Source: Aquiflexum sp041749095 (GTDB lineage Bacteria > Bacteroidota > Bacteroidia > Cytophagales > Cyclobacteriaceae). From it: DNA of 39,576 nucleotides. The translations under genes and the position numbers were made by a program. The stretch is taken from positions 1-39,576 of the forward strand of contig NZ_JBGTCA010000367.1 in NCBI RefSeq assembly GCF_041749095.1. The letters are read 5' to 3'. Shown one piece after another: positions 1 through 7,326 of the stretch. Numbering within the stretch: the stretch's first letter is position 1; each line of letters opens with the position of its first letter. A model generated the notes under the pieces. The model was not told the origin of the DNA. It was given only the letters and a program-made list of their open reading frames with translations, and ran no database searches.

Positions 1-16
1 TCATTTCCTGAAACAA

Positions 17-50
17 TTTCGGTCAGATTTGCTTTAATTTCTTAGCTTTG
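17..50 (+). promoter_or_regulatory. candidate Bacteroidota promoter for the M16 peptidase gene
   Basis: TAGCTTTG at 43-50 matches the TAnnTTTG -7 element exactly. TTTC at 17-20 is a weak -33 element with a 22-nt gap. The predicted start lies about 7 nt before the ATG at 64, so the leader would be very short. Motif match only. Confidence 0.4.
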
Positions 51-63
51 CCCAAAATTTTCG

Positions 64-1299
64 ATGATCAATTACCAAAAATTTGTACTGGATAACGGCC
101 TGCAGGTACTGGTCCATGAAGACCATGGCACCAAGATAGCCGTATTGAATATCCTGTATAAAGTGGGATCCAGAAACGAAATCAAAGGCAAAACCGGATT
201 GGCCCACTATTTTGAACATTTGATGTTCGGCAGTTCCAAGAATGTACCTGTTTTTGACACTGCCCTGGAAAAAGTCGGGGGTTCCTGTAATGCCTTTACC
301 AATACCGACATCACCAACTTCTATATCACCCTTCCCGCTGCCAATATTGAAACTGCATTTTGGCTAGAATCAGACCGAATGTTGCAGCTCAATCTCAGCG
401 AAAAAACCATCGAGACCCAAAGGAAGGTGGTCATTGAAGAATTCAAGCAGCGCTACCTCAACCAACCCTATGGCGATGTACATCATCATATCAGGAAGCT
501 TGCCTTCGACAGCCATCCTTATCAATGGCCGACCATTGGCGCAAACTTAGAAGACATCATCAACTACAAAAGGGAAGATGTAGAAGAATTCTATTTTACC
601 CATTACCGTCCCGACAATGCGGTCATGGTGGTAGCAGGAGACGTCACCTTGGAACAGGTCAAGCAGTTGGCAGAAAAATGGTTTGGAGATATCCCATCAG
701 GACAAATGCCAAAAAAAACCATCAATCAGGAATTGCCCCAAGCAAGCAAAAAAACAGCTACCGTGCAGGCTGATGTTCCTACGGATGCACTTTACAAGGT
801 GTATCATATGCCTGCCAAATTGCAGGACGGGTACTTGGAATCTGATCTGATCACGGATATAATCGGTTTTGGCCGTTCCTCCATTCTGGAACAGCAATTG
901 GTGAAAAACGGCAATATCTTTGCCTCCATTGGGGCTTATATCTACGGTACTGTTGATCCGGGGCTGATGGTATTTTCCGGAAAAATGGAAAAAGGGCAGA
1001 CTGCCGAAAATGCGGAAAAAGCCTTGGATGAAGTAATCGATGGTTTTCTGAAATCAAGTATTTCCAATGAAACCCTTACCAAAGTCAAAAATCAGGCTGA
1101 GGCCATGAAAACCTATGAGTCGGTACAACTCCTCAACCGGGCAATGAGTTTGGCTTATTATGCCCATTTAGGTGATGCGGATTTCTATCAAACTGAATAC
1201 GAAAAGAAAACCCAAATCCCTGCAGATCAAATAATCGATTGGGCCAAGAATATATTGAGGGAGGATAATTCTTCGGTATTGTATTATAAGGGGAATTGA
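64..1299 (+). CDS. M16 family zinc metallopeptidase (pitrilysin/insulinase type)
   Basis: This is a zinc-dependent peptidase of the M16B processing-peptidase type. The inverted zinc motif HYFEH is at residues 48-52, and the third ligand is a Glu in VVIEEF around residue 125. At 411 residues it has the usual length for one catalytic half plus its inactive C-terminal half. No signal peptide is visible: the protein starts MINYQKFVLDNGLQVLV, as cytoplasmic or N-terminally processed members do. In Bacteroidota such genes often lie next to a second, motif-less M16 subunit; none is seen downstream here, and the gene to the left is outside the window. A 7-bp hairpin (1305-1321) follows the stop. The family call is firm; the substrate is unknown. 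Confidence 0.93.
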   Translation: MINYQKFVLDNGLQVLVHEDHGTKIAVLNILYKVGSRNEIKGKTGLAHYFEHLMFGSSKNVPVFDTALEKVGGSCNAFTNTDITNFYITLPAANIETAFWLESDRMLQLNLSEKTIETQRKVVIEEFKQRYLNQPYGDVHHHIRKLAFDSHPYQWPTIGANLEDIINYKREDVEEFYFTHYRPDNAVMVVAGDVTLEQVKQLAEKWFGDIPSGQMPKKTINQELPQASKKTATVQADVPTDALYKVYHMPAKLQDGYLESDLITDIIGFGRSSILEQQLVKNGNIFASIGAYIYGTVDPGLMVFSGKMEKGQTAENAEKALDEVIDGFLKSSISNETLTKVKNQAEAMKTYESVQLLNRAMSLAYYAHLGDADFYQTEYEKKTQIPADQIIDWAKNILREDNSSVLYYKGN

Positions 1300-1304
1300 G
1301 TTTT

Positions 1305-1321
1305 ATTGTACGAAGTACAAT
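1305..1321. other. short hairpin after the M16 gene
   Basis: ATTGTAC-GAA-GTACAAT forms a perfect 7-bp stem with a 3-nt loop just after the stop codon, and GTACAAT is then repeated once more. No T-tract follows, so it is at best a weak terminator or mRNA 3' end. Confidence 0.35.
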
Positions 1322-1390
1322 GTACAATGAACCAAGTATGGGTTATTAGAAAAATTAGAGAATAGGTAATAAAGTTTAGTCTCTTGTTTC

Positions 1391-1458
1391 CCCGATATAC
1401 ATCGGACAGGCTATGAGTCTTGTTTCTTGGCTCCCCGATAAAAGCATCGGGACAGGCT
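1391..1458. repeat. two CCGAT-loop-ATCGG hairpins, each followed by ACAGGCT
   Basis: CCGAT-ATAC-ATCGG (1392-1405) and CCCGAT-AAAAGC-ATCGGG (1434-1451) are each followed directly by ACAGGCT. A related palindrome, CGATAGCTATCG preceded by CC, lies at 18176-18187. They look like copies of one small dispersed intergenic element. No function is assigned. Confidence 0.5.
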
Positions 1459-1464
1459 TTGTTT

Positions 1465-1548
1465 CTTGGCTCTCGCTTCTCGTTTCTCGGTTCTCGCTTC
1501 TCGGCTCTAATATCTAAAATCTACCCTCTAAAATCTAAATTCAAAATG
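1465..1548. repeat. heptanucleotide repeat array ending on the ispF start codon
   Basis: Twelve consecutive 7-bp units read CTTGGCT, CTCGCTT, CTCGTTT, CTCGGTT, CTCGCTT, CTCGGCT, CTAATAT, CTAAAAT, CTACCCT, CTAAAAT, CTAAATT, CAAAATG. The register is unbroken and the last unit contains the ispF ATG. The whole visible leader of ispF is therefore repeat DNA. It belongs to the dispersed family described in the findings. Confidence 0.75.
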
Positions 1549-2028
1549 TTAAACTTCAGAATAGGTTTCGGTTACGATGTTCATCAGCTTCAGCAAGGGT
1601 ATGATTTCTGGCTGGGAGGGATTAAGTTGGAGCATGAAAAAGGGGCAGTCGGGCATTCGGATGCAGATGTGCTGATCCATGTGATCTGTGACGCTTTGCT
1701 GGGTGCAGCTAATTTAAGAGATATCGGCTATCATTTTTCGGATAAAGATCCGAAGTATAAAGGAATAGACAGCAAAATTCTGCTGAAAGAGGTGATGGGT
1801 CTCATCAGGAATGAGGGATACGAGGTTGGAAATATTGACACCACGGTTTGCCTGCAATTACCAAAAGTCAATCCGCATATCGTGGCCATGAAAAAATGCC
1901 TTTCTGAGGTCATGGAAGTTGAGGAAAGAAACATATCAATCAAGGCGACAACTACAGAAAACCTTGGTTTTGTAGGCAGGGAAGAAGGTGTTTCTGCCTA
2001 TTGTGTGGCTTTAATCTATACCAAATAA
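1546..2028 (+). CDS. ispF: 2-C-methyl-D-erythritol 2,4-cyclodiphosphate synthase
   Basis: IspF converts CDP-ME-2-phosphate to the cyclodiphosphate in the MEP isoprenoid pathway, working as a cytoplasmic homotrimer. The signature is clear: metal ligands Asp11 and His13 in GFGYDVH, the loop GHSDADVLIH with His45, and the C-terminal TTTENLGFVGREEGVSAY. With the ATG at 1546 the protein has 160 residues, which is the family length. The frame is open upstream to 1420, but that stretch encodes only heptad-repeat residues (LGSRFSFLGSRF), so the earlier start is rejected. The mnmD start lies 1 nt after the stop, suggesting co-transcription. No SD-like motif is evident, because the leader is repeat DNA. 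Confidence 0.96.
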   Translation: MLNFRIGFGYDVHQLQQGYDFWLGGIKLEHEKGAVGHSDADVLIHVICDALLGAANLRDIGYHFSDKDPKYKGIDSKILLKEVMGLIRNEGYEVGNIDTTVCLQLPKVNPHIVAMKKCLSEVMEVEERNISIKATTTENLGFVGREEGVSAYCVALIYTK

Positions 2029-2029
2029 A

Positions 2030-2731
2030 ATGTCAAGAGAAGTTAAGATCATTACCACAGAAGACGGTTCACATTCCCTGTTTGTGCCCGAATTGAACGA
2101 AAGCTATCACTCTTTTCATGGAGCCTACCGCGAATCCATCCATGTATTTATGCTGTATGGTCTGGAGACCTGGCATATGCGCAATCCTGAAACATATCCA
2201 ATCCGGATTTTTGAAGTGGGATTTGGAACAGGATTGAATGCTTGGCTTACTTTGGTATGGGCAGAGCAGTATAAAGTACCTGTATTGTACCATACCATTG
2301 AGCCATTCCCATTGGAAAAAGAGATATACTCCAAGCTCAATTATACTGAGGTAGATACGAGCATTTACCATTATGCCTCATACTTCAACAGGTTGCATAC
2401 CGCTCCCTGGAATGAAGGGGCCGTGGTATCTGAATACTTTAATATGAAAAAGGACCGCATCACCTTAGAGGATGCTGTCCTCTATCCTACTGATGTTGTC
2501 TTTTTTGATGCATTTGCTCCCAACAAGCAGCCCGAACTATGGACCAAAGAAATGCTCGCCAAAGTCACCGATACCATGAACCCCGGAGCAATTTTTACAA
2601 CTTATTGTGCCAAAGGGCAATTGAAGCGGGATTTGAAAGACCTCGGCCTGGAAGTAGAAACCCTCCCCGGCCCTCCGGGTAAGAAGGAGATGGTGAGGGG
2701 GGTGAAGGGAAGGATAAAGGATGAGGGATGA
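2030..2731 (+). CDS. mnmD: tRNA 5-methylaminomethyl-2-thiouridine methyltransferase (MnmD-like)
   Basis: This is a stand-alone form of the methyltransferase half of E. coli MnmC (COG4121/DUF752), which makes mnm5s2U at the wobble position of tRNA. The SAM loop is FEVGFGTGLNAWLT, and the acceptor region is VVFFDAFAPNKQPELWTKEML, followed by FTTYCAKGQLKRDL. The oxidase half of MnmC is absent, as is usual in Bacteroidota. It starts 1 nt after ispF. The last residues (about GRIKDEG) are encoded by AAGGATG-type 7-bp repeats that carry on past the stop, so the C-terminus seems to have been rewritten by the repeat; the family normally ends near GPPGKKEMVRG. Catalytic parts are intact. Confidence 0.88.
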   Translation: MSREVKIITTEDGSHSLFVPELNESYHSFHGAYRESIHVFMLYGLETWHMRNPETYPIRIFEVGFGTGLNAWLTLVWAEQYKVPVLYHTIEPFPLEKEIYSKLNYTEVDTSIYHYASYFNRLHTAPWNEGAVVSEYFNMKKDRITLEDAVLYPTDVVFFDAFAPNKQPELWTKEMLAKVTDTMNPGAIFTTYCAKGQLKRDLKDLGLEVETLPGPPGKKEMVRGVKGRIKDEG

Positions 2732-2765
2732 AGGATGAAGGTAGATTTTAGAATTTAGATTTTAG
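2710..2765. repeat. heptanucleotide repeat array over the mnmD stop codon
   Basis: Eight units in one register: AAGGATA, AAGGATG, AGGGATG, AAGGATG, AAGGTAG, ATTTTAG, AATTTAG, ATTTTAG. The mnmD TGA (2729-2731) lies inside. Read on the other strand, the units are CATCCTT and CTAAAAT, the same classes seen at 1507-1541. Confidence 0.7.
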
Positions 2766-2919
2766 AATTGGCTTTGTGAATGAAAGTTGAGCACATGAGT
2801 TAGAAGTAGGGTGCCTCCATATATATGAGCTTTCGTAAGTCTATAGGCCTTATTTTTTCTGATTCTTAGCTCTCCCTCGCAACCCAATCTGGGGCGGTCA
2901 GTGATTCTTAATTCTAAAA
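2766..2919. other. spacer between mnmD and the heptad array
   Basis: About 150 bp between convergent mnmD and ddl, with no plausible reading frame and no T-tailed hairpin. Loose TTCTTAA / TTCTAAA units at 2905-2919 lead into the array that follows. Confidence 0.5.
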
Positions 2920-3045
2920 TCTCGCCTCTCGCATCTCGCCTCTCGCCTCTCTTTTCTTGGTTCTTGTCTCTTGGCTTTTGCCTCTTGGCTCTTGGCTCTA
3001 AAATCTCGCCTCTCGTCTCTCGTCTCTCGTCTCTCGCTTCTCACC
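2920..3045. repeat. longest heptanucleotide repeat array (18 units)
   Basis: Eighteen consecutive 7-bp units without a register slip. TCTCGCC/TCTCGCA types cover 2920-2947, TCTTGGC/TCTTGTC types cover about 2955-2996, TCTAAAA is at 2997-3003, and TCTCGCC/TCTCGTC types cover 3004-3038. TCTCACC at 3039-3045 holds the ddl stop codon. Similar units are clustered, as if locally copied. Confidence 0.8.
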
Positions 3046-4030
3046 CCTCAAACATCTCCTCAATCAACTCATTATAAAAATCCCTGACTTCCATGCCGAT
3101 GGCCTTGACTTGTTGGGAAATCAGGCTTGTTTCGGTTTGGCCGGGTACGGTGTTGATTTCTATGAAATAAAACTTATCAGTATCATATTCCAGAAAATAA
3201 TCAATCCGCACCGCCCCTTTGCAATTTAGCTTGGTATAAACTTTTTTGATAATCCGGTTGACCCTTTCCACTTCCTCTTCGCTCATCCTACCAGGGGTAA
3301 TTTCCTCCGTTACACCCGGAGAATATTTCGCCTCAAAATCAAAAAACTCCTTGCTGCTGACAATCTCCGTGGCGGGTAAAACGGTGGTTTTGCCTTTGGT
3401 ATGATATACCCCAATGGAAAATTCCCTACCCGCGACAAATTCCTCTACCAATACCTGACTGTCTTCGGCAAAGGCCTTATCCAATGCTTCCTGTAATTCT
3501 TTGGGCACTTTCACCTTGGTCATGCCAATGCTGCTACCGCCGTTATTTGGTTTGATAAACAAGGGCATGCGAAGTTCTTTTAAAATCTTTACCGTATTTT
3601 CTTCCGAGTTTTTAAATAGCTGAATAGATCTTGCTACAAACAACTGAGGGATATCCTGGACTATGGCTTTGGTATATCCCTTATTCATAGTGATCGAAGA
3701 AGTCAATGCATCACAGGTTGTATAGGGAATCCCCAAGAGATCAAAATATCCGGCCAACTTCCCATCTTCTCCCGGGGAGCCGTGCAATATATTGAAAACT
3801 CCATCGAAAGTAATTTTTTGGCTATTTAAGGTAATGGAAAAGTCGTTTAGGTCAACAGGGATTTTTTCTCCTGTGGCGGATTCATGGTACCAATTATGCG
3901 GGTATATCAGAATTTTATAAATATCATATCTTTCAGTATCAATGGTTTTTTCTACTACAGCAGCGCTTTTCAGCGAAACCACCGACTCCCCGGTATAGCC
4001 TCCGGTAACAATAGCTATCTTCTTCTTCAT
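3041..4030 (-). CDS. ddl: D-alanine--D-alanine ligase
   Basis: Ddl joins two D-Ala with ATP to make the peptidoglycan precursor dipeptide in the cytoplasm. It is an ATP-grasp enzyme of 329 residues. GGYTGESVVSLKSA is at the N-terminus (the family's GGxSxExxVSxxSA with Thr), GSPGEDGKLAGYFDLLGIPY follows, then the GGSSIGMTKV loop, KGAVRIDYFLE, and the metal/ATP motif FIEINTVPGQTETSL. The start at 4030 gives MKKKIAIVTGGYTGE, as expected. The stop codon sits in the last unit of the heptad array at 2920-3045, so the final residues EMFEG abut repeat DNA. It stands alone, away from any mur/fts cluster, convergent with mnmD. Confidence 0.96.
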   Translation of the reverse strand: MKKKIAIVTGGYTGESVVSLKSAAVVEKTIDTERYDIYKILIYPHNWYHESATGEKIPVDLNDFSITLNSQKITFDGVFNILHGSPGEDGKLAGYFDLLGIPYTTCDALTSSITMNKGYTKAIVQDIPQLFVARSIQLFKNSEENTVKILKELRMPLFIKPNNGGSSIGMTKVKVPKELQEALDKAFAEDSQVLVEEFVAGREFSIGVYHTKGKTTVLPATEIVSSKEFFDFEAKYSPGVTEEITPGRMSEEEVERVNRIIKKVYTKLNCKGAVRIDYFLEYDTDKFYFIEINTVPGQTETSLISQQVKAIGMEVRDFYNELIEEMFEG

Positions 4031-4105
4031 AGGACGTAAAAGTAAAAAAAACCCGTCTTGATTTTCATCGTATCAAATAAAGTTTCACAAAAAAAAAATC
4101 AACAT

Positions 4106-4138
4106 AAAAAGCCATGTCCGATAAGCATGGCCATTTTT
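4106..4138 (+). terminator. terminator-like hairpin in the leader upstream of the first phosphatase
   Basis: AAAAA-GCCATG-TCCGATAAG-CATGGC-CATTTTTT: a 6-bp stem at 4111-4116/4126-4131 flanked by A- and T-runs. It lies between divergent ddl and the phosphatase gene, where no gene needs to end, so it may be a leader attenuator or a relic. Structure seen; function uncertain. Confidence 0.4.
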
Positions 4139-4177
4139 TGTTTTGAAATTATTGTGAAAAGAATCTATATTCACGGG

Positions 4178-5266
4178 ATGACCAAATCCTTATTATTAAA
4201 GAATTTAATAGTAGCGCTGTTATTATTCTTTTATTCAAAAAGTAGTTTTGCCCAAAACCCACCCATTTCTACTGGACCCTATATATTTTTGAACGAAGAC
4301 CGATTACAGGCAAAATGGGTTGACAACGGGAAATTAAAAAGTCTGGAAATTTTAAAACCCGAATATATTGAAAGCGAATTTGGCCTCGATTTGGATCCTG
4401 TGTCGATAAAAAAGAAAATGCAGCAGGCTCCTGATTTTTATCAAGATTATAAAGGGGTCAATGACTTAGTAATCATATCTGATATCCATGGTCAATATGA
4501 CCTGATGGTCGAACTGTTACGGAGTCATAGCGTCATAGACGAAAATCTGAACTGGAGTTTTGGAACTGGGCATTTGGTCATCAATGGTGATATCCTGGGC
4601 AGAGGTGACAAAGTGACTGAAGCTTTGTGGCTGGCATACACTCTTGAAGATCAGGCCATAGCAGCAGGTGGAAGACTTCACTATTTACTGGGCAACCATG
4701 AACTGATGTTGTTGGAAAATGATTTACGCTACCTCAACCGAAAATATATCCGTGCCGCAAGACTTATGAAAATGTCAGTCAAAAAAATGCACAACGAACA
4801 ATCTGTGCTGGGCAACTGGCTACGGAAAAGACCTGTTGTGATTACCATTGATAGCCTTCTGATCACCCATGCCGGTATTTCTCCGGATTTTGTGGGCCGG
4901 CAATTGACTGTTCATGATGTTAATCAGATGTTTTATGAGAATATTCTGAATACTTCCAAAAACAGCCCTAACCGGGCAAAGGACATTTTATTTTTGACCA
5001 GCCCCAAGGGTCCGATGTGGTACCGTGGATATTTTGGCGAGGAAGATCTCGATGAAAAAGACCTGGACGATATCTTGGATTATTTTGGTTCAAAGCGGGT
5101 CATAGTTGGACATACTTCTGTGGATATGATCACCCCTCTTTTTGGAGGAAGGGTTTTGGCAGTGGATTCCAGTATCAAAAACGGCAGAACAGGGGAAATA
5201 CTGATTATTCAGAACGGTGAACTCTTTCGGGGTTCTATCAATGGCATTAAATACAAATTCCCCTGA
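4178..5266 (+). CDS. secreted calcineurin-like phosphoesterase (Shelph-type), catalytic Asp replaced
   Basis: This is a PPP-superfamily metallophosphatase resembling bacterial Shewanella-like phosphatases. The start at 4178 gives a signal peptide (MTKSLLL...SSFAQ, cleaved near residue 26); the frame is open to 4058 but that crosses a hairpin. Motifs are DIHG (102-105), GDILGRG (137-143), GNHE (172-175), HAGISP (231-236) and GHTS (311-314). In PPP enzymes the second motif is GDxxDRG; its second Asp pairs with the GNHE His for proton transfer. Here residue 141 is Gly (GGC at 4598-4600), while the paralogue 64 bp downstream keeps Asp. Metal ligands are intact, so binding is likely, but activity is probably weakened or changed. 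362 residues, probably periplasmic. Substrate unknown. Confidence 0.88.
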   Translation: MTKSLLLKNLIVALLLFFYSKSSFAQNPPISTGPYIFLNEDRLQAKWVDNGKLKSLEILKPEYIESEFGLDLDPVSIKKKMQQAPDFYQDYKGVNDLVIISDIHGQYDLMVELLRSHSVIDENLNWSFGTGHLVINGDILGRGDKVTEALWLAYTLEDQAIAAGGRLHYLLGNHELMLLENDLRYLNRKYIRAARLMKMSVKKMHNEQSVLGNWLRKRPVVITIDSLLITHAGISPDFVGRQLTVHDVNQMFYENILNTSKNSPNRAKDILFLTSPKGPMWYRGYFGEEDLDEKDLDDILDYFGSKRVIVGHTSVDMITPLFGGRVLAVDSSIKNGRTGEILIIQNGELFRGSINGIKYKFP

Positions 5267-5329
5267 TACCATACCTGTAAGCATCAATTTCAATTTTTAA
5301 TGAATTCTTTCTATATTGAATGAATTCTT

Positions 5330-6415
5330 ATGATCAGAAACTCTAAAAATTTCCTTTTTATCTTTTTGTTTTCGGCAATTTCATCTAGTGGAATTGCCCA
5401 AGATTCCAATTCAAAGATTTCCGAAGGTCCCTATATATTTTGGCAGGACGGGGGTTTCCATGCCAAGTGGGTAGAAAACGGGGAGTTGAAGGTGGAAAAC
5501 AACATCAATGCGGACTTTCCTGAAAAAGTATTGGGATTGGGTGTAGATACTGAACTGTTCAGAAGTAACCTGGTAAGCAGGCCGGGGACAGCACAGAAAT
5601 TTAAGAAAGTTTCAAACATTGTTGTGATTGCCGATATCCATGGACAATATGATCTAATGGTAGAATTATTGAAAACCCATGGCGTCATCGACGACAACCT
5701 GGACTGGGATTTTGGCAAAGGCCACTTAGTCATCAATGGGGATATTATGGACCGGGGTGATAAAGTGACCGAGATATTATGGCTTGCTTACAAACTGGAA
5801 CATCAAGCCATGAAAGCTAAGGGAAGGGTACATTTTTTGGCGGGTAACCATGAACTGATGGTGGCACGGGATGACCTGAGATATCTAAATGACAAATATG
5901 TAAAGGCGGCTGAAATCATGGGGATTACCATTGGTGAAATGTATGGATTCAATTCCATTCTGGGCCATTGGATACGACAACGACCTGCCATTGTAACCGT
6001 AAATGATTTGCTTTTTGTCCATGCAGGTATTTCACCCGAGCTGATCCAAAGAAACTTAAATGCAAAAAAAGTCAATAAAATATTCTTTGAAAACATATTG
6101 GGCCCTTATCCGCCTAAAGAAAAAAAGGTAGAAGAATTTTGGTTTTTGATGGAGTCCAATGGCCCGGTATGGTATCGTGGATATTTCAATGAGGGAGAAG
6201 TCAGCGATTCAGATGTAGATGAAATTTTAGCGTATTTCAAATCAAAACATATCATAGTAGGACATACCTCCTTTGAGACTGTCAGCAGCCATTTTGGTGG
6301 AAAAGTAATCGGGGTAGATTCAAGTATCAAAAACGGTGAGGATGGTGAGGTGCTTATTGTGGAAAATGGAACTATATATCGGGGACTTAAGGATGGAAAG
6401 AAAATAAATTTTTAG
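5330..6415 (+). CDS. secreted calcineurin-like phosphoesterase (Shelph-type), intact motifs
   Basis: Tandem paralogue of the preceding gene, collinear over the whole length (361 against 362 residues). It shares the N-terminal GPYIF...AKWVENGELK segment as well as the catalytic core. A signal peptide (MIRNSKNFLFIFLFSAISSSGIAQ) predicts export. Motifs are complete: DIHGQYD (102-108), GDIMDRG (137-143, Asp141 kept), GNHE, HAGISP and GHTS. It should therefore be the active member. PPP enzymes use two metal ions (often Mn or Fe) to hydrolyse phosphomonoesters; the natural substrate is unknown. It is followed 74 bp later by a lipoprotein gene on the same strand. Confidence 0.9.
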   Translation: MIRNSKNFLFIFLFSAISSSGIAQDSNSKISEGPYIFWQDGGFHAKWVENGELKVENNINADFPEKVLGLGVDTELFRSNLVSRPGTAQKFKKVSNIVVIADIHGQYDLMVELLKTHGVIDDNLDWDFGKGHLVINGDIMDRGDKVTEILWLAYKLEHQAMKAKGRVHFLAGNHELMVARDDLRYLNDKYVKAAEIMGITIGEMYGFNSILGHWIRQRPAIVTVNDLLFVHAGISPELIQRNLNAKKVNKIFFENILGPYPPKEKKVEEFWFLMESNGPVWYRGYFNEGEVSDSDVDEILAYFKSKHIIVGHTSFETVSSHFGGKVIGVDSSIKNGEDGEVLIVENGTIYRGLKDGKKINF

Positions 6416-6489
6416 GATAGGTTTTTAAACTAAAACTTTTGAAGTTAAAGTTCCGTACTCAAAAACATAAACTATCCGCTGGACTCACT

Positions 6490-6966
6490 ATGAAAAATCC
6501 AAGTCTTTATTCAATTGCCTGCTTATTTTTATTCTTTTCAGCCTGTCAGGAAAAGGAAGAACTTTTCTCTCCCAATTTGATTGGAACTTGGGAAATAGCT
6601 AATTGGAATGAAAGTTTTGAAAGGGAATCGGTTGTAAGTTTTGTCTTCAAAAGCGATGGAACATATACTTACCAGTGGACAGATAGGCTGTCAATAGAAG
6701 ATGAAAATATAGGCTACCAACTTTTGCATAAAGGCTTTTTCAGCTCATCAGGAGATCAATTGTCTTTGATGCCTCGAGAAATATTCTATCCCCCTATTCA
6801 AAATAATGGACCGCCATTTGGCCCTAAAGAAGAATTGGTAAAAGCGGATTTTTCATCTACTCAGGTGGATAGGATGCAATTCCGTATTTCAGAAGATGGT
6901 CAGGAACTTTTGATTTATGCTGATGATCCTCAAGCATTAGATATGCTTTACACTAAAGTGGAGTAA
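6490..6966 (+). CDS. small lipoprotein, lipocalin-like fold possible
   Basis: I do not recognise a named gene. The ATG at 6490 gives MKNPSLYSIACLFLFFSAC, a lipoprotein signal with Cys19 as the lipidated residue; an upstream in-frame ATG (6439) would put charged residues before the signal and is less likely. The mature part begins with LIGTWEIANW and has FKSDGTYTYQW, the pattern of lipocalin-like 'LxGxWxl...F..dGty' proteins of Bacteroidota. 158 residues. It follows the phosphatase pair on the same strand. Function unknown. Confidence 0.75.
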   Translation: MKNPSLYSIACLFLFFSACQEKEELFSPNLIGTWEIANWNESFERESVVSFVFKSDGTYTYQWTDRLSIEDENIGYQLLHKGFFSSSGDQLSLMPREIFYPPIQNNGPPFGPKEELVKADFSSTQVDRMQFRISEDGQELLIYADDPQALDMLYTKVE

Positions 6967-7268
6967 ATCAAGGCCGAAGTGGAGTGAACCAAGGCCGAAG
7001 TGAGTGTCTCCACTCACTTCCTAAAGTCTAAATTCCAAGTTAAGTTTGTTGGTTCGTAATGACCAGAATGAATCCGCACTAATCCAACATCCCTTCCTGT
7101 CGGCAGGCAGGGGTCATCCGACTTAGGACTCTAAGAGATTGCCACGTCGCACGAAGAGTTTCTGGTCAAACAAGAAATTTGAAGTGCTCCCTACCAAAAT
7201 CGGCAGGCAGGCTCGCAATGACGTCAACTTCGGACTTCGGACACCCAACTTCCAACTATAAAATAACA
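6967..7268. other. repeat-bearing spacer before the DPP gene
   Basis: No gene seen. It contains GAAGTGAGTG-TCTC-CACTCACTTC, a perfect 10-bp stem at 6997-7020 without a T-tract. The lead-in AAGGCCGAAGT occurs twice (6971-6981 and 6991-7001). CGGCAGGCAGG occurs twice (about 7100 and 7201); the second, with CCCTACCAAAAT before it, recurs inverted near 18270. Four heptad units lie at 7225-7252 (CAACTTC, GGACTTC, GGACACC, CAACTTC). Confidence 0.6.
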
Positions 7269-7269
7269 A

Positions 7270-7300
7270 TTTCTCCTTCCTGCTATTTTTCATACTTTTG
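7270..7300 (+). promoter_or_regulatory. candidate promoter for the DPP-family peptidase
   Basis: TACTTTTG at 7293-7300 matches TAnnTTTG. TTTC at 7270-7273 is a near-match to the -33 TTTG, with a 19-nt gap. The ATG is 26 nt downstream. Confidence 0.45.
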
Positions 7301-7326
7301 GCCACTTTAAAAAATTCTTGAATTCT

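Noticed and set aside
525..773. Overlapping 82-codon frame inside the M16 gene
   Set aside because: Shadow of the peptidase gene; no family resemblance.
1420..1545. N-terminal extension of IspF
   Set aside because: Encodes only heptad-repeat residues (LGSRFS twice); IspF begins at the ATG at 1546.
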